DNA of 64,000 nucleotides from Streptomyces cadmiisoli (GTDB taxonomy: Bacteria; Actinomycetota; Actinomycetes; Streptomycetales; Streptomycetaceae). The position numbers and the translations under genes are program-made. The notes beneath the pieces were generated by a model, which was not told the DNA's origin, searched no databases, and worked only from the letters and a program-made list of their open reading frames with translations. Numbering within the stretch: the stretch's first letter is position 1; each line of letters opens with the position of its first letter. Where the stretch lies: NCBI RefSeq assembly GCF_003261055.1, contig NZ_CP030073.1, forward strand, positions 6,262,001 to 6,326,000. The letters run 5' to 3'. This document shows, in pieces, positions 16,795 through 25,847 of the stretch.

Positions 16795-18549
16795 TCAGAG
16801 GCCGAGTTCGACCTCGAACTCGCCGGCCTCCAGGATCGCCTTGACCGCCGTCAGATAGCGGGCGGCGTCGGCGCCGTCCACGAGGCGGTGGTCGTAGGAG
16901 AGGGTCAGGTACGTCATGTCGCGGACGCCGATGACCGTGCCCTCCTCCGTCTCGATGACGGCCGGACGCTTGACCGTCGCACCGATGCCGAGGATCGCGA
17001 CCTGGCCCGGCGGCACGATGATCGTGTCGAACAGCGCGCCGCGTGAACCGGTGTTGCTGATGGTGAAGGTCGCGCCCGCCAGCTCGTCCGGCGTGATCTT
17101 GTTGCCGCGGACCTTGGCCGCGAGGTCCGCCGTGGCCTTGGAGATACCGGCGATGTTGAGGTCACCGGCGTTCTTGATGACCGGGGTCATCAGGCCCTTC
17201 TCGGAGTCCACCGCGATACCGACGTTCTCGGTGTCGAAGTAGGTGATGGTCCCCTCGGCCTCGTTGATCCGGGCGTTGATGACCGGGTGGGCCTTCAGCG
17301 CCTGGGCGGCCGCCTTCACGAAGAACGGCATCGGGGAGAGCTTGACGCCCTCGCGCGCGGCGAACGAGTCCTTGGCCTGGGCGCGCAGGCGCATCAGACG
17401 GGTCACGTCGACCTCGACCACCGAGGACAGCTGGGCCTGCTCGTGCAGCGCCTTGACCATGTTGTCGCCGATGACCTTGCGGATCCGCGGCATCTTCACG
17501 GTCTGGCCGCGCAGCGGGGAGACCTCGAGGACCGGGGTCTTCCGCGCGGCGGCGGCGGCCGGGGCGGCCGGAGCCGGAGCGGCGGCCTTGGCGGCCTCGG
17601 CGGCGGCCAGGACGTCCTGCTTGCGGATACGGCCGCCGACGCCGGTGCCCTTGACGGTGGCCAGGTCGACGCCGTTCTCGGCGGCGAGCTTGCGCACCAG
17701 CGGGGTGACGTAGGCGCCCTCGTCGGTCGCCTGGGCGGCGGGCGCCGGAGCGGCCGGAGCCGCCGGGGCGACCGGAGCCGGAGCGGCCGGCGCGGGAGCC
17801 GGAGCCGGAGCCGCGGGCCGGGCCGGGGCGGCGGGAGCCGGAGCAGCGGCGGCCGGAGCCGGCGGGGCCACGGGGGCGGCCGGAGCCGGAGCCGGGGCGG
17901 CCGGGGCGGGCGCGGCGGCCGGAGCGGCACCCGGGGCGCCGATGACGGCCAGCTTGGCGCCGACCTCGGCGGTCTCGTCCTCGCCGACCGTGATCTCCAG
18001 CAGCACACCCGAGGTGGGCGCCGGGATCTCGGTGTCGACCTTGTCGGTGGAGACCTCGAGCAGCGGCTCGTCGGCCTCGACGCTGTCACCGACCGACTTC
18101 AGCCAGCGGGTGACGGTGCCCTCGGTGACGGACTCGCCGAGCGCGGGCAGGACCACGTCCGTGCCCGCGGCACCGCCGGCGGGGGCGGCGGCCGGAGCGG
18201 CGGCGGGGGCCGGGGCCGCGGGGGCCTCGGCGACGGGCGCCGGCGCGGGCTCGGCGGCCGGGGCGGGGGCCTCGGCGGCGGCCGGGGCCGGGGCGGCGGC
18301 CGGGGCGCCGGTGCCGTCGTCGATGATCGCCAGCTCGGCGCCGACCTCGACGGTCTCGTCCTCGGCGACCTTGATGGAGGACAGCACACCAGCGGCCGGA
18401 GCCGGGATCTCGGTGTCGACCTTGTCGGTGGAGACCTCGAGCAGCGGCTCGTCGGCCTCGACGCGCTCACCCTCGGCCTTCAGCCAGCGGGTGACAGTGC
18501 CCTCGGTGACGCTCTCGCCGAGCGCCGGAAGGGTTACGGAAACCGCCAT
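16795..18549 (-). CDS. sucB: Dihydrolipoamide acyltransferase E2 with two lipoyl domains
   Basis: 584 residues. Lipoyl domain 1 (2-76) has Lys43 in STDKVDTE and lipoyl domain 2 (130-204) has Lys170. They are separated and followed by Ala/Pro-rich flexible linkers (80-130, 205-275). The peripheral-subunit-binding domain is at about 278-318 ([17 protein letters not shown]). The catalytic domain is at 345-584, with active-site His554 and Asp558 in DHRLVDG. It is often annotated SucB, but in actinobacteria such E2 proteins serve pyruvate dehydrogenase and associate with OdhA/KGD. Its location beside aceE and lpd supports the acetyltransferase role. Confidence 0.95.
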   Translation of the reverse strand: MAVSVTLPALGESVTEGTVTRWLKAEGERVEADEPLLEVSTDKVDTEIPAPAAGVLSSIKVAEDETVEVGAELAIIDDGTGAPAAAPAPAAAEAPAPAAEPAPAPVAEAPAAPAPAAAPAAAPAGGAAGTDVVLPALGESVTEGTVTRWLKSVGDSVEADEPLLEVSTDKVDTEIPAPTSGVLLEITVGEDETAEVGAKLAVIGAPGAAPAAAPAPAAPAPAPAAPVAPPAPAAAAPAPAAPARPAAPAPAPAPAAPAPVAPAAPAAPAPAAQATDEGAYVTPLVRKLAAENGVDLATVKGTGVGGRIRKQDVLAAAEAAKAAAPAPAAPAAAAARKTPVLEVSPLRGQTVKMPRIRKVIGDNMVKALHEQAQLSSVVEVDVTRLMRLRAQAKDSFAAREGVKLSPMPFFVKAAAQALKAHPVINARINEAEGTITYFDTENVGIAVDSEKGLMTPVIKNAGDLNIAGISKATADLAAKVRGNKITPDELAGATFTISNTGSRGALFDTIIVPPGQVAILGIGATVKRPAVIETEEGTVIGVRDMTYLTLSYDHRLVDGADAARYLTAVKAILEAGEFEVELGL

Positions 18550-18610
18550 GGTTTCGGTTGCTCCTTACGAATTGCGGAAGTCTGTGTCGTCGCGTTCGTC
18601 GACCGAGGGG

Positions 18611-19999
18611 TCAGTCGTGCGAGTGAAGCGGCTTGCCGGCCAGGGCCAGGTGGGCCTCGCCGAGCGCCTCGTTCTGGGTCGGGTGGGCGTGGATGAGCTG
18701 GGCGACCTCGGCCGGCAGCGCTTCCCAGTTGTAGATCAGCTGGGCTTCGCCGACCTGCTCACCCATGCGGTCGCCGACCATGTGGACGCCGACCACCGCA
18801 CCGTCCTTGACCTGGACGAGCTTGATCTCGCCCGCGGTCTTCAGGATCTTGCTCTTGCCGTTGCCCGCCAGGTTGTACTTCAGAGCGACGACCTTGTCCG
18901 CACCGTAGATCTCCTTGGCCTTGGCCTCGGTGATGCCCACGGAGGCGACCTCGGGGTGGCAGTACGTCACCCGCGGCACGCCGTCGTAGTCGATCGGGAC
19001 GGTCTTCAGACCGGCAAGCCGCTCCGCCACCAGGATGCCCTCGGCGAAGCCGACGTGCGCGAGCTGGAGCGTGGGGACCAGGTCGCCGACCGCGGAGACG
19101 GTCGGGACGTTGGTCCGCATGTACTCGTCGACGAGGACGTAGCCGCGGTCCATGGCGACCCCGGCCTCCTCGTAGCCCAGGCCCTGGGAGACCGGGCCGC
19201 GGCCGACGGCGACGAGGAGGACCTCGGCCTCGAACTCCTTGCCGTCGGCCAGGGTGACCTTCACGCCGTCGGCCGTGTACTCGGCCTTCTGGAAGAAGGT
19301 GCCCAGGTTGAACTTGATGCCGCGCTTGCGGAAGGCGCGCTCCAGGAGCTTCGAGGAGTTCTCGTCCTCGACCGGGACCAGGTGCTTGAGGCCCTCGATC
19401 ACCGTGACGTCGGTGCCGAAGGACTTCCACGCGGACGCGAACTCGACGCCGATGACGCCGCCGCCCAGCACGATCGCCGACTTCGGCACGCGGTCCAGGA
19501 CGAGGGCGTGGTCGGAGGAGATGATCCGGTTGCCGTCGATCTCCAGGCCCGGCAGGGACTTCGGCACGGAGCCGGTCGCCAGCAGCACGTGCCGGCCCTG
19601 GATGCGCTGTCCGTTGACGTCCACCGAGGTCGGGGAGGACAGCCGGCCCTCACCCTCGATGTAGGTCACGTTGCGGGAGGCGACGAGGCCCTGGAGCCCC
19701 TTGTACAGGCCCGAGATCACCTCGTCCTTGTACTTGTGGATCCCGGCCACGTCGATGCCCTCGAAGGTGGCCTTGACGCCGAACTGCTCGCTCTCGCGAG
19801 CCTGGTCGGCGATCTCGCCCGCGTGCAGCAGGGCCTTGGTGGGGATGCAACCCCGGTGCAGGCAGGTACCGCCGACCTTGTCCTTCTCGATCAGGGCGAC
19901 GTCCAGGCCCAGCTGAGCCCCGCGCAGGGCCGCGGCGTAACCACCGCTGCCACCGCCGAGGATCACTAGGTCGAAAACGGTGCTGGCGTCGTTCGCCAC
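18611..19999 (-). CDS. lpdA: Dihydrolipoamide dehydrogenase E3
   Basis: E3 reoxidises dihydrolipoamide and reduces NAD+. The GTG at 19999 with GGAGGACGTGAC upstream gives 462 residues. It has an FAD-binding motif LVILGGGSGGYAAAL, redox disulfide GGTCLHRGCIPTK, NAD-binding IVLGGGVIGVEFAS and the C-terminal active-site histidine in HAHPTQNEAL. It sits 61 bp upstream of the E2 gene on the same strand, so it is probably co-transcribed with it. Confidence 0.97.
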   Translation of the reverse strand: MANDASTVFDLVILGGGSGGYAAALRGAQLGLDVALIEKDKVGGTCLHRGCIPTKALLHAGEIADQARESEQFGVKATFEGIDVAGIHKYKDEVISGLYKGLQGLVASRNVTYIEGEGRLSSPTSVDVNGQRIQGRHVLLATGSVPKSLPGLEIDGNRIISSDHALVLDRVPKSAIVLGGGVIGVEFASAWKSFGTDVTVIEGLKHLVPVEDENSSKLLERAFRKRGIKFNLGTFFQKAEYTADGVKVTLADGKEFEAEVLLVAVGRGPVSQGLGYEEAGVAMDRGYVLVDEYMRTNVPTVSAVGDLVPTLQLAHVGFAEGILVAERLAGLKTVPIDYDGVPRVTYCHPEVASVGITEAKAKEIYGADKVVALKYNLAGNGKSKILKTAGEIKLVQVKDGAVVGVHMVGDRMGEQVGEAQLIYNWEALPAEVAQLIHAHPTQNEALGEAHLALAGKPLHSHD

Positions 20000-20186
20000 G
20001 TCACGTCCTCCATGCATGTGCGCCACGCCGGTCTCCAGTGACCGGTCGGCGGCTGGTGTCCGGCCGCTTTTTGCCTTCGGCCCTTCGGTGGGGGCCCTGT
20101 CCTGCCGTGCCCCATCTTCGCACCTGTCACGCCCGGACGAGACGCGGGGCCGGGGTGTGATACGTCCCACCCCGGCCGGGACGGCC

Positions 20187-20238
20187 CGGGGGCGGGGAGT
20201 GCGCGCGACCGTGCGATCGCGCGTACTCCCCGCCCCCG
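20187..20238. terminator. Long hairpin downstream of pepA
   Basis: A 21-bp stem, starting CGGGGGCGGGGAGT on the left arm with a single G-U pair and a 10-nt loop, located between the pepA stop and the lpd promoter. Confidence 0.8.
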
Positions 20239-20273
20239 TGACCCGACGGCGCGTTCGGAACCGGCGGGCGGAC

Positions 20274-21818
20274 TCAGCCCAGGTCGCCCGTGGCCGTCAA
20301 CTCGGCGAGCCGCACCAGCGTCCGCACGGCCGACCCCGTGCCGCCCTTCGGCGTGTAGCCGAACGGCCCCTGCTCGTTGAAGGCGGGCCCCGCGATGTCG
20401 AGGTGCGCCCAGGTGATCCCCTCGCCGACGAACTCGCGCAGGAACAGGCCGGCGACCAGGCCGCCGCCCATCCGCTCGCCCATGTTCGCGATGTCGGCGG
20501 TGGCGGAGTCCATGCCCTTGCGCAGGTGCTCCGGCAGCGGCATCGGCCACGCGGCCTCGCCGACCTCCGCCGCCGCCTCGTACACCGCGGTGCGGAAGAC
20601 GTCGTCGTTGGCCATGACCCCGAAGGTGCGGCTGCCCAGCGCCATCATCATGGCGCCGGTCAGCGTCGCGACGTCCACGATCGCGTCCGGCTTCTCCTGG
20701 GACGCCGCCCACAGGGCGTCGGCCAGCACCAGCCGGCCCTCCGCGTCGGTGTTGAGCACCTCCACGGTCTTGCCGCTGTACATGCGCAGCACGTCGCCGG
20801 GCCGGGTCGCGGAGCCGGAGGGCATGTTCTCGGCCAGCGCCAGCCAGCCGGTGACGTTGACCTCCAGGCCGAGCCGGGCGGCGGCGACCACCGCGGCGAA
20901 GACCGCCGCGGCACCGCTCATGTCGCACTTCATCGTCTCGTTGTGGCCGGCCGGCTTCAGCGAGATGCCGCCGGAGTCGTAGGTGATGCCCTTGCCGACG
21001 AAGGCGAGGTTCTTCTTCGCCTTGGAGTGCGTGTACGACAGCTTCACCAGGCGGGGCGCGGCCGTGGAGCCGGAGCCGACGCCGAGGATGCCTCCGTAGC
21101 CGCCCTTGGCGAGCGCCTTCTCATCGAGCACCTGGACCTTGATGCCGTTCTCCTTGGCCGCGGCCTGGGCGATCGCGGCGAAGGACTCCGGGTTGAGGTC
21201 GTTGGGCGGCATGTTGATCAGGTCGCGGGCCCGGTTCAGCTCCTCGGACACCGCGGTGGCGCGCTCCGCGGCGGCCTTGTGCGCCTTGTCGCGGGGCTTG
21301 GCGCCGAGCAGGGCGGCCTCGGCGAGGGGGGCCTTGCTGTTCTTCCGGTCCTTGGCGGGGCCGTTGTCGGCCGTCCCCTTGTAGGTGGTGAAGGAGTACG
21401 CGCCGAGCAGCACGCCCTCGGCGATCGCGCCGACGGCGGCGGCGTCGGCCACCGGCAGGGCGAAGGCCGCCTTCTTCGAACCGGCCAGCGCGCGCGCCGC
21501 CGCGCCGGCCGCGCGGCGCAGGGCGTCCGCGTCGTACGCGTCCGCGTCGGCGTCCTTGTCGGGCCGCGCGCCCAGGCCCACCGCCACCACGAGCGGTGTC
21601 TTGAAGCCGGCCGGGGCGGGCAGCTTCGTCAGCTCTCCCTCGGCCCCGGAGGCACCGAGGGTTTCGAGGACGTCGGCCAGCCTGCCGTCGTAGGCCTTGT
21701 CCACGGCCTCCGCGCCCGGTGCGACGACCGGGCCCTTGTCGCCCTTGGAGACACCGATCACGATCGCGTCGGCCCGCAGGCCGGGCGCCGCGGCGGTGCT
21801 GAGAGTCAGAGCAGTCAC
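20274..21818 (-). CDS. pepA: Leucyl aminopeptidase (M17)
   Basis: A cytosolic di-metal exopeptidase of 514 residues. The C-terminal catalytic domain shows VGKGITYDSGGISLKP (metal-binding Lys/Asp), MKCDMSGAAAV and the NTDAEGRLVLADAL signature. The N-terminal macro-like domain opens MTALTLSTAAAPGLRADAIVIG. It is upstream of lpd on the same strand but separated by a strong terminator, and divergent from the polysaccharide deacetylase-like gene. Confidence 0.96.
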   Translation of the reverse strand: MTALTLSTAAAPGLRADAIVIGVSKGDKGPVVAPGAEAVDKAYDGRLADVLETLGASGAEGELTKLPAPAGFKTPLVVAVGLGARPDKDADADAYDADALRRAAGAAARALAGSKKAAFALPVADAAAVGAIAEGVLLGAYSFTTYKGTADNGPAKDRKNSKAPLAEAALLGAKPRDKAHKAAAERATAVSEELNRARDLINMPPNDLNPESFAAIAQAAAKENGIKVQVLDEKALAKGGYGGILGVGSGSTAAPRLVKLSYTHSKAKKNLAFVGKGITYDSGGISLKPAGHNETMKCDMSGAAAVFAAVVAAARLGLEVNVTGWLALAENMPSGSATRPGDVLRMYSGKTVEVLNTDAEGRLVLADALWAASQEKPDAIVDVATLTGAMMMALGSRTFGVMANDDVFRTAVYEAAAEVGEAAWPMPLPEHLRKGMDSATADIANMGERMGGGLVAGLFLREFVGEGITWAHLDIAGPAFNEQGPFGYTPKGGTGSAVRTLVRLAELTATGDLG

Positions 21819-22144
21819 GGTGGTGAAATCTCGCTTCCGATGTGAAGTTGCTGTGGTCGGACTGTGGGTCGTCCGGGCACGACAGCCGACCCCGGACGTC
21901 CCCGCGCACGGTGGTGGCCGGGGCGGCGGACGTCGACACGAGACTACGCCCGGCCGTCATTCGCGCATGCCTGCGGGCGTTCACCTGTCGGTGGCGTCGT
22001 CGCCACATCCCGATCCTCGCACTCCATGACCTGAGTCACACTCGTCGGGTTCCGGTGAGCCAGCCGCTCGCCGCTTTGCATGATTTCCACTGATCCTCCT
22101 CGGAATGACCACAAGGGGGATCTTCTGGGGGAGGGACCACACTC
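21819..22144. other. Divergent promoter region pepA / polysaccharide locus
   Basis: 326 bp without a supported gene. It ends with GGGGGAGGGACC, a good ribosome-binding site for the + strand gene. I found no palindrome or recognisable operator. Confidence 0.45.
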
Positions 22145-24178
22145 ATGGCACCACGCGTGCGCAGATGGAGAGAGACGGCCGCCGTTCTGGCGGCCGCGGG
22201 ACTGATCACGCTGGGAGTCTCCGCACCCGGCGCGTCCGCGGCACCGCAGCCGCGGATCGACCTGAGGGTGCTGGTGGTGGACGACGGCGACGGCCCCGTC
22301 GGCGCCATCGCCGCCCAACTGCGGAGCACCGGCATCCCGTACACCACCGTCCGGCTCGACGACCCGAACCGCCCGACCGTCAACGCCGCCTTCCTGAGCG
22401 ACACGGTGGGCGGCACGCCCCGGGCCAGGTTCCAGGGCGTCGTGCTGCCCGACGAGGCCCCGTTCGGCGCGGGCTCGGCCGAGCAGACGGCGCTGGAGAA
22501 CTACGAGCGGACGTACGGCATTCCGCAGGTCGACGCCTACACCTGGGCCCACCCGGGAGTCGGCCTGGACTACACCAGCGAGGGCGGCTGGGCCGGCACC
22601 CTGGACGGCAGCCCGGCGGCGGTGACCGACGCCGGACGGGCGGGCCCCTTCGGATACCTCGACGGGGCGTTCGCCTTCGAGGACAACTCGCCCTCCGTAC
22701 AGGAGAGCTACGGCTACGCGGCCCGCCCGCGCGCCGGTTTCACCAGCTACGTGGACGTCGCCGTGCCCGGCGGGACCGGGCGCGGCAGCCTGGTCGGGGA
22801 GTACGCGCACGACGGCCGCCGCGAGCTCGTCGTGACCTTCGCCTACAACCAGCACCAGCAGCAGTTCCGGGTCCTCGCCCGCGGCATCGTGGAGTGGCTG
22901 ACCCAGGGCGTCCACCTGGGCTTCGACCGCAACTACTTCGCCGTGCACGTCGACGACGTCTTCGCGCCCGACAGCCGCTGGGACACCGAACGCGACTGCA
23001 CCCCGGGCGACTTCGACTGCGCGGACGGCGACGGCGCCGGCACCACGCCGATCCGGATGACCGCCGCCGACGCCCAGTACGCCGCCGGGTGGCAGCGGCA
23101 GCACGGCTTCACGCTCGACATGGTCTACAACGCCGGCTCGGGCGAGGAGTGGAAGGCGGAGCACGGCGGCACGGACGCGCTCACCACGCGGCTGCTCGCC
23201 GACCGGGCCCAGTACCGCTGGATCAACCACACCTACACGCACCCGTACCTGGGCTGCGTGCAGGACACCTCCACCGTGCCGTGGGCCTGTGCCCGCAACG
23301 CGGACGGCACGATCCGCTGGACGAGCCGCGCCGAGATCTCCGAGCAGATCCGCGACAACCACAACTGGGGTGTCGCCCGCGGCCTCCCGGTGGACCGCAC
23401 CGAACTCGTCACCGGCGAGCACTCCGGCCTGCGGACCCTGCCCCAGCAGCCCGAGGACAACCCGAACCTCGCGCGCGCCCTCGCCGACAACGGCGTCGCC
23501 TGGGTCGCATCCGACAACTCCCGCGAGCCGCAGCAGCGCCCCGTCGGCTCCGCGTCGACCGTGCCCCGGCACCCGATGAACGTGTACTACAACGTCGGGA
23601 CGGCCGAGGAGATGGCCGACGAGTACAACCACATCTACACCTCGCGGGCCGACGGCGGCAGCGGCGTCTGCGAGACCAACCCGGCCTCCACCTGCCTGGA
23701 CGAACCGCTGGACCCGGCCACGGGCTACGCCTCCCACATCGTCCCGCAGGAGGCCCGCACCGCGCTCGGTCACGCCCTGAACAACGACCCGCGCCCGCAC
23801 TACGCCCACCAGTCCAACCTCGCCGAGGACCGGCTGCTCTACCCGGTCATGGAGAAGGTGCTCGCCGACTACCGGGCCCTGTTCGCCGACAACACCCCGG
23901 TGGAGAACCTGAGCCAGAAGGCCATCGGCACCGAGCTCCAGCGCCGCGCCGCCTGGCAGACCGCCCTGGACCAGGGCCGGGTCACCGCCTACCGGACGGG
24001 CAGCACCGTCACCGTCACCGCCCCGAGCGGCGTACAGGTGCCGGTGAGCGTGCCGGAGGGCACCCGCAAGCAACTCCTGCTGGGCACCGCGGCGTTCGGA
24101 ACGGCGTACGCGGGGGAGCGGTCGGCCTGGACCAAGCCCGAGCTGCTCCAGAGCGCCGTCACGCTGAGACTGCCGTGA
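22145..24178 (+). CDS. Secreted polysaccharide deacetylase-like protein (Agd3/CE18-like; PelA-deacetylase counterpart)
   Basis: 677 residues with a Sec signal peptide (basic MAPRVRRWRE, hydrophobic core 11-28, ASAAP cleavage region near 31-33) and no anchor. An N-terminal domain (35-250) precedes a NodB-like deacetylase core with the metal site split as HVDD (268-271) and HTYTH (362-366), the DD and HxxxH motifs of carbohydrate esterase deacetylases. Four to six cysteines nearby (C285, C292, C371, C382) suggest disulfides. The arrangement resembles the fungal galactosaminogalactan deacetylase Agd3, and the downstream genes match that pathway. Function is inferred. It is separated from the next gene by 121 bp that contain a hairpin. 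Confidence 0.72.
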   Translation: MAPRVRRWRETAAVLAAAGLITLGVSAPGASAAPQPRIDLRVLVVDDGDGPVGAIAAQLRSTGIPYTTVRLDDPNRPTVNAAFLSDTVGGTPRARFQGVVLPDEAPFGAGSAEQTALENYERTYGIPQVDAYTWAHPGVGLDYTSEGGWAGTLDGSPAAVTDAGRAGPFGYLDGAFAFEDNSPSVQESYGYAARPRAGFTSYVDVAVPGGTGRGSLVGEYAHDGRRELVVTFAYNQHQQQFRVLARGIVEWLTQGVHLGFDRNYFAVHVDDVFAPDSRWDTERDCTPGDFDCADGDGAGTTPIRMTAADAQYAAGWQRQHGFTLDMVYNAGSGEEWKAEHGGTDALTTRLLADRAQYRWINHTYTHPYLGCVQDTSTVPWACARNADGTIRWTSRAEISEQIRDNHNWGVARGLPVDRTELVTGEHSGLRTLPQQPEDNPNLARALADNGVAWVASDNSREPQQRPVGSASTVPRHPMNVYYNVGTAEEMADEYNHIYTSRADGGSGVCETNPASTCLDEPLDPATGYASHIVPQEARTALGHALNNDPRPHYAHQSNLAEDRLLYPVMEKVLADYRALFADNTPVENLSQKAIGTELQRRAAWQTALDQGRVTAYRTGSTVTVTAPSGVQVPVSVPEGTRKQLLLGTAAFGTAYAGERSAWTKPELLQSAVTLRLP

Positions 24179-24209
24179 CGACGCCCGCGTAGCGCGGCGC
24201 ACCGCGACA

Positions 24210-24250
24210 CCGGACGCACCCCGGACTTCGACCGGCCGGGGTGCGTCCGG
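24210..24250. terminator. Hairpin between deacetylase-like gene and pelF-like gene
   Basis: A perfect 15-bp stem (CCGGACGCACCCCGG / CCGGGGTGCGTCCGG) with an 11-nt loop, 50 bp ahead of the next start codon. It may end the first transcript or attenuate expression of the four-gene block that follows. Confidence 0.7.
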
Positions 24251-24299
24251 TCCGGGCCGCAGGGCCGACGAAGGACGTTCCGCAGGGGGGAAACCACGC

Positions 24300-25847
24300 A
24301 TGAGGCGTACCGGCCGTCATGTCACCATGCTCACCGAAGGCACCTATCCGCATGTCCACGGCGGGGTCAGCACCTGGTGCGACCAACTCGTCCAGGGCAT
24401 GCCGGAGGTCGGCTTCCAGGTCGTCTCGCTCACCGGCAGCGGCCGCGAGCCGGTCACCTGGGAGCTGCCGCCCAACGTCTACCGGCACACCCCGGTGCCC
24501 ACCTGGGGCCCGCGGCCCGGCCACGCGCGGGCACCGTACGGCAGGGCACGGCGCCGGTTCACCGACTCCTACGAGCGGCTGCTGCTGTCCTTCCTGGACC
24601 CCGAGTCGCGCTGCGACTTCGGTACGGCCCTCTACGAACTGGCCGAACTGGCCCGCGCCGGGCGGCTGTCGGCGGCCCTGCGCACCGAGTCCGCGCTGCG
24701 GTCGCTGATGTGGATCTGGACGATGCCGCATCTGCCGACCGCCGCCGCCGGACCCACCGTCCACGACGCGCTGACCGCGACCGACCTGCTGGAGCACGCC
24801 CTGCGGCCGCTCGGCGTCCGGATCCCCGAGGACAGCGTGGCGCACGCCGTCAGCAGCGGCCTGGCGACGCTGCCCGCCCTCGCCGCGCGCCGCCTGGACG
24901 GGGTGCCGTTCCTCCTCACCGAGCACGGCATCTACCTGCGCGAGCGCTATCTCGGCTACCGGCGCGACGCCCAGCGCTGGCCGGTGAAGGCGTTCATGCT
25001 CGGCTTCTACCGCGAACTGAACTCGCTCGGCTACCGCGCCGCCGACCTGATCACCCCGTGCAACGAGTACAACCGGCGCTGGGAGGAGCGCGGCGGCGCC
25101 GACGCGCACCGGATCCGCACCGTGTACAACGGCGTCGACCCCGCCGCCTTCCCGCACGCCGGCCCCGAACCCGACACCCCCACCCTGACCTGGTGCGGCC
25201 GCGTCGACCCGATCAAGGACCTGGAGACCCTGATCCACGCCTACGCCGCCGTCCGCGCCGAGCTGCCGGAGACCAGGCTGCGCCTGTTCGGCCCGGTGCC
25301 GCCCGGCGGTGAGGCGTACCGGACCCGGCTGGAGAAGCTCGCCGCGGAGCTGGGCGTCACCGACGGCCTCAGCTTCGAGGGCCGGATCAGCGAGGTGTGG
25401 CGGGCCTACGCCGCCGGGCACGTGGTGATGCTGTCGTCCATCTCCGAGGGCTTCCCGTTCTCCATCATCGAGGCCATGTCCTGCGGCCGTACGACGGTGT
25501 CGACCGACGTCGGGGGAGTGCGCGAGGCGGTCGGCGACACGGGACTCGTGGTGCCCCCGCGCGAGCCGGAGATGATGGCCGCCGCGGCGCTGACCCTGCT
25601 CAAGGACGACACGCGGCGGCTGAGGCTGGGCGAGATGAGCCGCCAGCGGGTCATCGACCGCTTCACCCTGCGCCGCTCGGTGGACGCCTTCCGCACGATC
25701 TACCAGGAACTCGCGGGCCTGCCCGAGGTGTACGAGCCCACGGTCGAGACGGTCGCCGACTGGACCCTCGAACTGCGCGACCCCTGGTACGGGGCCGCCG
25801 CCTGGGGCTCCGCCCGCACCGGGCCCGAGAACGGCGCCGGCCGGTGA
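24300..25847 (+). CDS. pelF: PelF-type GT4 glycosyltransferase
   Basis: 515 residues. The N-terminus HVTMLTEGTYPHVHGGVSTW is the PelF/DUF3492 signature (sugar acceptor side). The C-terminal half is a GT-B donor domain with LTWCGRVDPIKDLETLIHA and the retaining-GT4 EX7E motif at E383-E391 (EGFPFSIIE). PelF of Pseudomonas uses UDP-GalNAc to build the Pel polymer, and fungal Gtb3 has an equivalent domain. It starts the four-gene overlapping block, and its stop overlaps the next GTG in GTGA. GGGGGGA lies upstream of the ATG. Confidence 0.88.
   Translation: MRRTGRHVTMLTEGTYPHVHGGVSTWCDQLVQGMPEVGFQVVSLTGSGREPVTWELPPNVYRHTPVPTWGPRPGHARAPYGRARRRFTDSYERLLLSFLDPESRCDFGTALYELAELARAGRLSAALRTESALRSLMWIWTMPHLPTAAAGPTVHDALTATDLLEHALRPLGVRIPEDSVAHAVSSGLATLPALAARRLDGVPFLLTEHGIYLRERYLGYRRDAQRWPVKAFMLGFYRELNSLGYRAADLITPCNEYNRRWEERGGADAHRIRTVYNGVDPAAFPHAGPEPDTPTLTWCGRVDPIKDLETLIHAYAAVRAELPETRLRLFGPVPPGGEAYRTRLEKLAAELGVTDGLSFEGRISEVWRAYAAGHVVMLSSISEGFPFSIIEAMSCGRTTVSTDVGGVREAVGDTGLVVPPREPEMMAAAALTLLKDDTRRLRLGEMSRQRVIDRFTLRRSVDAFRTIYQELAGLPEVYEPTVETVADWTLELRDPWYGAAAWGSARTGPENGAGR

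Noticed and set aside
17287..18696. Gly/Arg-rich plus-strand ORF
   Set aside because: It is the complement of the Ala/Pro linkers and lipoyl domains of the E2 gene.
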